A stretch of DNA of 64,000 nucleotides from Henricia sp. BOLD:AAB3569 (taxonomy: Eukaryota; Echinodermata; Asteroidea; Spinulosida; Echinasteridae): positions 1,488,001 to 1,552,000 of the forward strand of contig JBBELK010000308.1 in NCBI GenBank assembly GCA_037783545.1, written 5' to 3'. The position numbers and the translations under genes were made by a program. The notes beneath the pieces were generated by a model, which ran no database searches, was not told where the DNA came from, and was given only the letters and a program-made list of their open reading frames with translations. Shown piece after piece: positions 32,523 to 64,000 of this stretch (the stretch's first letter is position 1; the number at the start of each line of letters is the position of its first letter).

Positions 32523-33210
32523 TTAAAGGAATGTGTTGAGATCACATTTTGACAACACCCTCCCCCATTTTTCTAGATAGGTGTTGAGTTTTTGATACCA
32601 TATCATTCGTCATATTTTTCCATTATCATTCTGAAATTCCACGCTCTCAATCCCAAGGATATCGTTTAAAAACAACACGGAAAAAGAGAGACAAACACAA
32701 TATTGTTGTGGTGCTCCGGCGGGGTCAAGTTGGTACAGCAATTGGCCATGTAAGCCAAGGACCTGGGTTCGAATCCCAGTCGGGGCACTGCAATTTTCTC
32801 GTGTTTCTAAAATTCATCTTTCAACTGGGCCTTTCTATAAATTAGGGGTCCAAAAGTGTGACATTTAGTGTCCCCCGTTACACCCGATGTGTTATTTTTC
32901 GTACAAAAATCATTAAAACGGCCTTTAAACCACTTTGTATGAATTGTACTTTATGTACTCACTCTTTGAGATGGAAAGTATTTAAAGAATGTGTCCTGAA
33001 TTTACAAATTTACCAAAAATGGACCCCTAATTTATAGAAAGACCCAGCTGGTGTTTTGTTAACTAATCTATCCAGCTACATAAAGCTGTGCAGTGATTAC
33101 ACCAACTTTTTTGCTTCCACATCCAAATTATTGGAGATTGCAAATTTCCCATTTTCTTCCCAGGGATAGTTTTTGGGGAGGTATTTTATATGATAGTTAG
33201 ATTAGGATAG
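32523..33210 (-). mobile_element. Family D element interrupted by a SINE C + family E composite
   Basis: Inverse D words (CCTCCCCCATTTTTC, CATATCATTCGTCATATTTTTC, CCACGCTCTCAATCC...) at 32555-32670 resume at about 33055 (AATCTATC... GTGATTACACCAACTTTTTTGC, AATTTCCCATTTTCTTCCC). The insert is 32680-33050. Confidence 0.65.
32690..33050 (+). mobile_element. Composite: tRNA-like SINE C head joined to family E body
   Basis: GGGTCAAGTTGGTACAGCAA, GGGTTCGAATCCCAGTCGGG and GGGCACTGCAATTTTCTCGTG run directly into CAACTGGGCCTTTCTATAAA, TTAGGGGTCCAAAAGTGTGA and family E. The same junction occurs, inverted, at 50242-50610, so it is a transposed unit. Confidence 0.65.
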
Positions 33211-33241
33211 TTAGAGTAGGAGTTGAAGTCTCCAAAAATGA

Positions 33242-33870
33242 TGCTGTGACGCGGCACAAACCCCAGCTACATAGATGCATAAATGCTTTAGAGTGAGTGA
33301 GTGAGTGAGTTAGTTTGGAGTTTAACGCCATGCCGGCATCAGTGGCCATATTCACGACGGGATTATGTTAATATATAAAATGCTTGGTTTTAATTAAAAA
33401 TAATTAAATCATGTAAGTTGTGGAAAATATATGATCTTGGAATCAGTTGTATAGATATCAAGTGATATATTTCAATAAGATTGAAGAAACATTGTATATA
33501 AGTACTACATGGATTCTGGGCAGTTTTCCAAGGGAATCCCAGGAGGTCAGTTATAGAGGATTCCCCAGACACACGGTACCGTGTCTAAATGGTCCCGCAA
33601 GGCCGGCCGTTTCCCTTGCAGTTTAAGGGCCCGGGCCCCGCCGGTATTTTTACAGGTCCGCTAACCTCCGGGTGATGAAATGCTTTAGAAAACCTCTAAA
33701 TCCGAGCATGTTTTTATGTTAGGTGAATGCTAAAAATTGTGTGCACACTTTCTCATGTTTTTTAAAGAAAAAAAAACCTTCTGCCGAAAGGTACCATTTT
33801 GGAAAAAAAAATCATGAGGTGTTTTTTCCATATTTCCATCAACCTTTGTATGAGTAATTTGTTCTTGCGA
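33242..33870 (+). mobile_element. Family L repeat, copy 3, split by family J
   Basis: CCCAGCTACATAGATGCATAAATGCTTTAG continues after the insert at GAAAACCTCTAAATCCGAGC through GAAAGGTACCATTTT, as in the unsplit copies. Confidence 0.75.
33292..33677 (+). mobile_element. Family J SINE-like repeat, copy 2, with 11-bp target duplication
   Basis: AAATGCTTTAG lies immediately before (33281-33291) and after (33678-33688) the insert. The 386-bp insert starts AGTGAGTGAGTGAGTTAG and ends CGCTAACCTCCGGGTGATG, with no A-tail. Duplication length and the host element's intact relatives support retroposition. Confidence 0.85.
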
Positions 33871-34689
33871 ACTCATGCAACTTTTCAACTCATGCAGCAA
33901 AATTGTGGCTTATTGCAAAACACAATGGCTTTTTGAACAACCATAAACTCGGAATGTTGAATGGCAGCCTCAATCGCTCTATGAAAAGCCTGAATAAAAT
34001 GCTGCGGTAAAAACGTCAATTCTATTTACGTCATTCCTGACAATACAATTTCACCAGGGTCCCTTTAGCATAGTATAAAACATGCACTCTATAGAGGAAT
34101 CAACATTTCCTTTTACGGGTGTTATTTGCAATGAGCTTCATGTTAGAAATCTCTATATGAATATTGATGACTTGAGACACCCAATGAGAAAACATGATTG
34201 GCCAATCAGACGATGAAGAGCAACTTGCATGAAATATGTGGTTAAGCTTTTTGCTGGGGTTCTTAAAAAGGGAAAAAAATTGCCGGGGGCTAAATATAGG
34301 TTTTCTTTTATCATGCAATTCTGCGGGTGGTACAAGCTGGGGTCAATAGAGGTGCTTTTGGGGGAACAATTGGGGGAAATTTTTGAGGCAAAAGGGGAAA
34401 ACTAAAATTGGGTTATTTGTCTGCGAGTGATTTTTAAAATCTGTTTTCCTTTTTTAAGGTAGGGGTGGGGGGAGTGGGGAGGGGAAAAGAAAATGGAATT
34501 ACACAAATACAACAGAGTACTAAAGTAGAAATGTCTCCCTTTGTGTGGTGCCAAGGTCTACACTAAAACCAGTGAACTCTTTCCCTGCACGTTAGCAATG
34601 GACTTTTTATATTACTTGTGAATGTTTAAACCCAGCTACCCTGGAATTTGTGTAGGCTATTGCCTTGAATGACCTTGCTGCAGTGCAAC

Positions 34690-34862
34690 TGTATACGAGT
34701 CTTTCCACGGTAAAGAGGGATTTTGGCAACACGGACCGTATTTTCCAGAAAATACCTTTGTCTGGTCTCAAAATAAAAGAAATAAGTTTCAGTTGTTCTG
34801 AAGAGATAACTTAGGCCCAAAAAGGGTTAGAAATAGTGTGACAACATGCCTTTCTAAAACTG
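34690..34862 (+). mobile_element. Half copy of family F fold-back
   Basis: CACGGTAAAGAGGGATTTTGGCAACACGG through AACATGCCTTTCTAAAAC equals the left arm of 22984-23432. The other arm is absent. Confidence 0.75.
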
Positions 34863-35383
34863 GCCAAACCTACTTTTAATTCCATTCATAAATACCTTTT
34901 TGCGTAAATCGGTAAAACTCACCAAAATTAGCTCGTCATTTTGCCATGTTTTGCATTCACTTTCTACACCCACAGTGTCAACACCGCGTTCGTACAACTG
35001 CTAGCTGTGCTTCGATGTTTTGTTTGATCACGCGCGTTAAGCGTAATGCCAGCATGTTGTACGCGCACGCACAAGACTGGGTACTTGTCACAGTGCACAA
35101 TTTCGGGAGAGTGCAGTTTCTGTGTGCATTTCATACGCGCCGACCAGAGCGCGGGCGCGGCTGCTAGCCAGCCTCAAAGTGTTGAAGACTGACTGCCTTT
35201 ATCGCTTGTTTAAAACTGCCCACGTGATGTGCTTTCAGCCAATAGGGATGCGTAAACTGTCTAAGGTATTTATGAATGTGGGATACAACAGTTTGCCAAT
35301 AATGTATTTGACAAATGTATAGGACCGCCAAGCGAGAATATACCGACACCCGACACCATTATCTTAATTTGTTGGATATGTCA

Positions 35384-35389
35384 TTTATT
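35384..35389 (-). promoter_or_regulatory. POLD1 polyadenylation signal candidate
   Basis: TTTATT on the plus strand reads AATAAA on the minus strand, about 146 bases beyond the POLD1 stop. This would give a short 3' UTR. Confidence 0.55.
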
Positions 35390-35534
35390 GCATTGTGCAA
35401 TAAAACTTTTCATTTTTTAAAAGTATTTTTTAAAGGGCACTTCATTTAGAAAATCAAGTCAAAACGTAGCCAAGGACACCTTGATTTTCCCACCTCTTGT
35501 TTCTACGCTCACCTTGCGTACGTAGTCTCTTCTT

Positions 35535-57847
<22,313 letters not shown>

Positions 57848-58480
57848 GTTTCTGTATAGAAAAATCAGTATTTTTTTTATTTATGCCACAACTCGAAATT
57901 AAGGAAAATAATTATTGGAATCGATAGCTTGGACGATTTTAGATTAGGAATACTTAAGTCTACATGCATTTCCGTCGCAAAGGCTTAGTTTTAGAGAAAA
58001 ATCACAGAAAAAAATATTGCATATGAATGCACGCAAAGCGGCCGGCCAGAAACCGAACGGATCATCACGCGCACGCCCTCTTTCTTCACGCGCTATCACA
58101 CACTGCCTCGCGGCCGGCAGCAGTTTCACACACTTTTGTATGGAGGCGGGCGTGACAAAAAACACAGAATTTTCATGGAAATGCAACATTTGCAACGGAA
58201 ATGTCAATGGAAAAGGTATTTCAAAATCATTTAAGCTATCGATTCCTATAATTATTTTCCTTAAAGTCGAGTTGTGGCATAAACTAAAAGATACCGAAAA
58301 ATCACACGCCTAACTTTTTATTTTTAATTATTTATTTTTAAAATTTATTTTTAGGCCTAGGCCCTACTCGTTAGGACTTGAAAATCTTCAACGGCACAAT
58401 GCACGTGTGCAGTACTGTCGGTACATACACTACTCGATGCATGGAGTGTCGAACGCAAACGGTAGACAACTCAGTAGTTT
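57848..58480 (-). promoter_or_regulatory. Probable POLD1 5' UTR/promoter region
   Basis: Just 5' of POLD1, a locally GC/CpG-richer stretch (about 58025-58160, with CGGCCGGCC palindromes) contrasts with the AT-rich surroundings. Position and composition suggest a TATA-less promoter. No transcription start can be fixed. Confidence 0.4.
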
Positions 58481-58485
58481 CACTC

Positions 58486-58570
58486 GTCGTTGGCCCCTTT
58501 CTTTACGATTTTGGTTTTTGCTTTTGGGCCAAAAAGCAAAAACCAAAATCGTAAAAAAGGGGCCAACGAC
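58486..58570. repeat. 85-bp near-perfect hairpin upstream of POLD1
   Basis: GTCGTTGGCCCCTTT...TTTTGCTTTT is inverted as AAAAAGCAAAA...GGGGCCAACGAC. The 40-bp arms have one length difference and almost no loop (around GGGCC). Confidence 0.9.
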
Positions 58571-59800
58571 TTAGTTACATGGTTTAATACTGGGACTGGG
58601 TCTAGCATCGCACGATACCCTAAATATGGAAATTTCTCCCCTTGCCCTTCTGTTCTGGCAAATTCTCCCAATCGGGAGACAATTGTATCAGAACATATGC
58701 CTTAAAATTTGCCTTGTCACGTGACCCCAGTGATGCAGACACTATACAATATACAAGCATGCGACCACAGGAGAAATCCAGGGATAAAATCTACAGTAAT
58801 CGACATGAAAACTGTGGCCATGCCCATGGTGGCTGTGCCATCCTTTTGGCAGTAGAGGCGCACGTCCAAAAACGGGGACATCCCCAAATTCGAGGACTCT
58901 CCCCTTTTATAGGGACAACTGACATGGAACTGTCCTGCCTTTCCAAGACTGTCCGTGTTTTGGGGGACAGTGGTGACGCAATCTGATTATATGCAGCATG
59001 CCAAACCGAATATATTGTAAACATAACCAGTATCGATTACATGCAGACAACTGTGCACAATACAAAGGTGTTTTTATTGATTCCACAACTCGAGTAAGAA
59101 TAAAAGTATCAATTAATGATGCCTGCGTTCTTTTTCCGATTGTAACCTGAAAAGTAAACGGTATATATATTTTTTTAAACGGCAGCTTTGAAGATTTTGT
59201 TATGAGGAATCCAATGACTAGGCCACTTAAAAGACCCTAGTGTCAACGGTGTAACCCACAAGCCTGCTAGAAAAAAATCTGTCCTGTGTTTGGGGGACAT
59301 TCTCGTTTAAGGGGGACAGATTTTGTCCCCAAAAACCAGGACTTCCTCGAAAAAAATTTTGGACGTGCGCCTCTACCATTGTCTACGTAGGGTCTGGGTG
59401 GAAAACGGACCCTCCGGATCCTTCCGGATCTTCCGGATCTTATTCAAAAATGGCTATTTAACGAACATAAAGTGCTTAGTTTTACTTCTAATTACGCTTA
59501 CATACCTTTTACCACCATGTACGGCCCCGTTTTTTAATCGTACAGAACATCGCCATTCCACAAAGTGAAATTTCCGAAGAGATACTGACCCGTCTTTCCT
59601 TCCAATGCATTGTGAAGTGCAGGCCACTAATAAAAAAGAAATTGTTTCTCCTGATTGTTTCCCATGCACGCCGGATCTTTCTTTTGAAATGACCCTTAAT
59701 CTGTGTAAATTGCCGCTTTTGTTAGTGGGCATGTGTAAACGTTGCCCTTGTCGTCTTTATTGTTCTTGGTTTTACATTTTTCGTGATTTAACTCTGTAGA
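58571..59800. other. No gene seen between hairpin and satellite
   Basis: Open frames at 58642-58986, 58791-59024 and 59454-59732 overlap on both strands and show no recognised domain. GGGGACA words recur near 58880-58980 and 59285-59330 (TGTCCTG..TTTGGGGGACA), suggesting a decayed inverted repeat. Confidence 0.5.
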
Positions 59801-59859
59801 TCATGGTATAGTCCAAGAAACCCAACCATGGAGCCGACTATAACATGCTCACACATACA

Positions 59860-62725
59860 TGTGTACGTTAATGATCATGTAGCCAGCCGGATCCTACCTG
59901 TAAAATTTTTAATTTTGAAGAAAACTAGTCGGATAAACTGTGGTAGGTGAATGAAGAGTCATAGTTAACCGCTGTTACATTACATTTAACATAGCGTTTA
60001 CCACTGTCCGACAATGTGTTTCCAAAGTTACACGTAGTTTATAAGCTCTGTCCACACGCAACGGAAGTAGAGGAGTACACGCACGCACCTTAGTGATCAT
60101 ATGTCGAGCCGGATCCTACCTCTAAAATTTTTGATTTTGAAGGAAATGAGTCGGCTAAACTGTGGTAGGTGAGTGAAGAGTCATAGTTAACCGCTGTTAC
60201 ATTACATTTAACATAGCGTTATCCACTGCCCGAAAATATGCTTCCAAAGTTACACGTAGTTTATAAGCTCTGCCCACCCGCAGCGGAAGTAATATATAGT
60301 AGGCCTACACGCACGTTAGTGATCATATGGCGAGCCGGATCCTACCTCTAAAATTTTTAATTTTGAAGGAAATGAGTCGGCTAAACTGTGGTAGGTGAGT
60401 GAAGAGTCATAGTTAATCACTGTTACATTACATTTAACATAGCGTTTTCCACTGTCCGAAAAGCTGCTTCCAAAGTTACACGTAGTTTATAAGCTCTGCC
60501 CACCCGCAGCGGAAGTATATAGGAGTACACGCACGCACGTTAGTGATCATATGTCGAGCCGGATCCTAGCTCTAAAATTTTTAATTTTGAAGGAAACTAG
60601 TCGGATAAACTGTGGTAGGTGAATGAAGAGTCATAGTTAATCACTGTTACATTACATTTAACATAGCGCTTTCTACTGTCCGAAAATTTGCTTCCAAAGT
60701 TGCACGTTTATGAAAGGCTCGTGCCCTTCGTCGCGTAATGGAAGTTCAGCAGCCCGGCGCACGTATATTGAAAACCGGATCCTACCTCTAAAATGTTTAA
60801 TTTTGAAGGAAACTAGTCGGCTAAACTGTGGTAGGTGAGTGAAGAGTCATAGTTAATCACTGTTACATTACATTTAACATAGCGTTTTCCACTGTCCGAA
60901 AATTTGTTTCCAAAGTTACACGTAGTTTATAATCGCTGCCCACACGCAGCGGAAGTATATAGGAGTACACGCACGCACGTTAGTGATCATATGTCGAGCC
61001 GGATCCTACCTCTAAAATTTTTAATTTTGAAGGAAATGAGTCGGCTAAACTGTGGTAGGTGAGTGAAGAGTCATAGTTAATCACTGTTACATTACATTTA
61101 ACATAGCGTTTTCCACTGTCCGAAAATTTGTTTCCAAAGTTACACGTAGTTTATAATCGCTGCCCACACGCAGCGGAAGTATAGGAGTACACACACGCAC
61201 GTTAGTGATCATATGTCGAGCCGGATCCTAGCTCTAAATTTTTTAATTTTGAAGGAAACTAGTCGGATAAACTGTGGTAGGTGAGTGAAGAGTCATAGTT
61301 AATCACTGTTACATTATATTTAACATAGCGTTTTCCACTGTCCGAAAATTTGTTTCCAAAGTTACACGTAGTTTATAAGCTCTGCCCACACGCAGCGGAA
61401 GTAGAGGAGTACACGCATGCACGTTAGTGATCATATGTCGAGCCGGATCCTACCTCTAACATTTTTAATTTTGAAGGAAATGAGTCGGCTAAACTGTGGT
61501 AGGTGAGTGAAGAGTCATAGTTAACCGCTGTTACATTACATTTAACATAGCGTTTTCCGATGTCCGAAAATTTGCTTCCAAAGTTACACGTAGTTTATAA
61601 GCTCTGTCCACGCACCCGCAGCGGAAGTATAGGAGTACACGCACGCACGTTAGTGATCATTATGGCGAGCCGGATCCTACCTCCAAAATGTTTAATTTTG
61701 AAGGAAACTAGTCGGATAAACTGTGGTAGGTGAATGAAGAGTCATAGTTAACCGCTGTTACATTACATATAACATAGCGTTTTCCACTGTCCAAAAATTT
61801 GTTTCCAAAGTTGCTCGTTTATGAAAGGCTCGTGCCCTCTGTCGCGTAATGGAGGTTCAGCAGCCCGGCGCACGTATATTGAAAGCCGGATCCTACCTCT
61901 AACATTTTAAATTTTGAAGGAAATTAGTCGGCTAAACTGTGGTAGGTGACTGAAGAGTCATAGTTAACCACTGTTACATTGCATTTAACATAGCGCTTTC
62001 CACTGCCCGGAAATCTGCTTGCAAATTTACACGTAATTTATAAGCTCTGCCCACCCGCAGCGGAAGTATAGGAGTATACACGCACGCACGTTGGTGATTT
62101 ATGGCGAGCCGGATCCTACCTGTAAAATTTTCAATTTTGAAGGAAATGAGTCGGCTAAACTGTGGTAGGTGAGTGAAGAGTCATAGTTAACCGCTGTTAC
62201 ATTACATTTAACATAGCGTTTTCCACTGCCCGAAAATATGCTTCCAAAGTTACACGTAGTTTATAAGCTCTGCCCACCCGCAGCGGAAGTAATATATAGT
62301 ACACGCACGTTAGTGATCATATGGCGAGCCGGATCCTACCTCTAACATTTTCAATTTTGAAGGAAATTAGTCGGCTAAACTGTGGTAGGTGACTGAAGAG
62401 TCATAGTTAACCCTTGTTACAATACATTTAACAAATCGTTATCCACTGTCCGAAAATGTGCTTCCAAAGTTACACGTATAGCTTATATGCCCACACGCAT
62501 CGGAAGTAATATATGAGTACACGCACGTTAGTGATCTTAGCGAGCCGGATCCTACCTCTAAAATTTTTAATTTTGAAGGAATTTAGTTGGCTAAATCGTG
62601 GAAGGTGTGTCAAGAGTTATAGTTAACCCTTGTAACATTACATTTAACATAGCGTTATCCACTAAGATTTGCTTCCAAAGTTACACGTACTTTATAAGCT
62701 CTGCCCACACGCGTATATAGACCTA
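59860..62725 (+). repeat. 222-bp tandem satellite, 13 units
   Basis: GGATCC (BamHI) starts each unit at 59889, 60111, 60337, 60561, 60777, 61001, 61223, 61445, 61672, 61888, 62111, 62331 and 62547, spacing 216-227 bp. Conserved words are TTTTGAAGGAAA, CGGCTAAACTGTGGTAGGTGA, GAAGAGTCATAGTTAA, ATTTAACATAGCGTT, TTCCAAAGTTACACGTAGTT and GCAGCGGAAGTA. No open frame is conserved. The last unit is the most diverged. Confidence 0.97.
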
Positions 62726-62829
62726 TGGTCAAACTGTCCAACAATTAAAACGATCATTTTTTGACCTCGTTTCCTTTTGGTCAAACAAGTGTTAGCCTAT
62801 AATTTGAAAGTGGCAATACCCAACAGTCA

Positions 62830-63930
62830 CACTAGAGGGGGAATGAGCCGGAATGCCGTCGGAATAACAATTATTCGTATATTCCGGGATATTCGAAGTG
62901 CATTTTGAAAATTATGACTGCATTCTGAGTGCATTCCAAACATTTGGGCCCATTCTTGTGGCCGGCCCGAATGTTTTGCTCATGCTCAAAACATTCGAGG
63001 TGCATTCGAAGAGGAGAAATATCGAACGGCATTCGAAGTGTATTCTAACTGCATTATAAATATTCTTACGGCATTCCAACAGAATTCGAAACATTCTGAT
63101 CGCGTTAGAGGGAAAAATCGAAATGGCCGGCAAGCCATGGCAATCCTGCCAGAATGTCCCGAATGTGCCTCGAATGAGCCGGAATGCACCTCGAGTGCAT
63201 CTCGATTGCTGCCGGAATCTATTTCGATATTAAAATAGTTCAGCTGGAATGCACTTCGAATGCCTCTGAATATTTCGATTGCCGCTCGAATACATCTCGA
63301 ATGCAGTCGGAACGATTGGCCCTTGAATGAGTCCGGACGTAATTCAGAACACCACCGAATCGGATAAAAACGCGGCTATCTGCCGCAAAGCAACATGGTC
63401 CAGGGGGTCCATGGCTGAGACTGATGAAAATGCTAGATTCGGCAGCGTTTGATACCCTATCGGGGACCATTCCGGTGGCATTCTTGTACACTCGGGACAT
63501 TCGTGTTACATTCTAAGCACATTCAAAGTACATTCTAAGTATTCGAGCTGCATTTTCTTTGAATTCTTAGACGTTCGAAACATATTCGGCGGCTATTCCG
63601 GGAGCGTTCTGACTGCATTTGAGGTGAATTCGTACAGCATTCGAGGCACCTTCTAACCAGACTTCGGGTGGTATTCGGGCAGCAATCGAACCGCACTCGT
63701 ACGGCATTCGAAGTGCATTCTTAATATTCTTAATTCTAACAGCATTCTAGGTATTCCTATACTGTTTTCCAACTACATTTGAACTGCGTTCGAAAGCTAA
63801 TACACCCGGAATGTGCAAGAATCATTCGAGGCGGGTTCGAAGCGCATTCTAAGTATTCGAACGGCATTCTTACAAAGCTGTAAGAATGTTGGTCAGTTTG
63901 AAATTCCCGCCCGAATGTGGCACGAAATTT
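62830..63930. repeat. Degenerate CATTC/GAATG word array
   Basis: Short words such as GCATTCGAA, GTGCATTCTAA and their inverses GGAATGC, TCGAATGC fill ~1.1 kb. They are often 10-11 bases apart, with strand blocks (CATTC-type about 62880-63090 and 63480-63870, GAATG-type about 63150-63310). ATTCGAA-type palindromes are frequent. Open frames here simply reflect the word repeats. Confidence 0.85.
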
Positions 63931-64000
63931 GAAAAGTTTTCATTTCGGCTGGTTCTGCTTGATTCCTGCTAATTCCAATAAGTGTGACGGGGGCTTAAGA

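Larger units (their letters stand above)
12585..35534. other. 23-kb intergenic region between convergent genes
   Basis: No gene, transposase or reverse transcriptase was recognised on either strand. The many 60-110 residue open frames are unsupported, and several coincide with repeats. The content is the repeat families listed individually, plus AT-rich single-copy-looking sequence (for example 14210-15670, 16060-16870, 23430-24230, 25110-25900, 28830-29950, 33870-34690). Confidence 0.7.

Noticed and set aside
59860..62725. CRISPR-like or gene-cluster reading of the regular array
   Set aside because: Units of 216-227 bp are similar along their whole length with no unique spacers, and the context is animal nuclear DNA. 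It is a satellite.
62912..63500. Open frames of 66-86 codons in the CATTC block
   Set aside because: Repeated peptide words come from the DNA word array; they overlap on both strands and no coding signature is seen.

Overview
This is an intron-rich, AT-rich animal nuclear region holding two conserved protein genes that point toward each other, embedded in a dense field of short non-autonomous transposons. The gene families, the intron sizes of 0.3-3 kb and the repeat style (fold-back MITEs beginning GGGGCCAATTTCAT..., several tRNA-derived SINEs) fit an invertebrate deuterostome, most likely an echinoderm. The species is an inference and cannot be fixed from sequence alone.

Left gene (+ strand, 4.8-12.6 kb): an ETS transcription factor of the ESE/ELF3 type. 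Eight in-phase exons encode the last ~429 residues: an acidic/Ser-rich region, an AT-hook, a second basic RGRGRR patch, and a complete C-terminal ETS domain split by an intron inside the recognition helix. The 5' end was not found. No Pointed (PNT) domain is visible in the window.

Right gene (- strand, 57.8-35.5 kb): the catalytic subunit of DNA polymerase delta (POLD1). All 22 coding exons could be joined by eye with canonical GT/AG sites and consistent phases. They give a complete 1,109-residue protein (human: 1,107) with intact exonuclease motifs, polymerase motifs, and both C-terminal cysteine motifs CysA and CysB.

Between them (12.6-35.5 kb) I see no gene, only repeats. Across the window at least a dozen families recur: a GCTCGTC fold-back family (6 copies), a TTCGCCC-word family (6), a GGAGCGTGACC family (6), several SINEs, a ~600-bp family with exact 8-bp target duplications (3), and others with TA or TTA targets. 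Many are nested in one another, and empty sites elsewhere in the window prove several insertions. No transposase or reverse transcriptase ORF was recognised, so everything here is non-autonomous.

Upstream of POLD1 lies an 85-bp near-perfect hairpin (58.5 kb), then a 13-copy, ~222-bp BamHI-type tandem satellite (59.8-62.7 kb). The last kilobase (62.8-63.9 kb) is built of degenerate CATTC/GAATG words spaced about 10-11 bp apart. I found no clear new multi-gene system. The most interesting material is the nested repeat history, the repeat edges very close to POLD1 splice donors, the satellite's higher-order pattern and the phased CATTC block.
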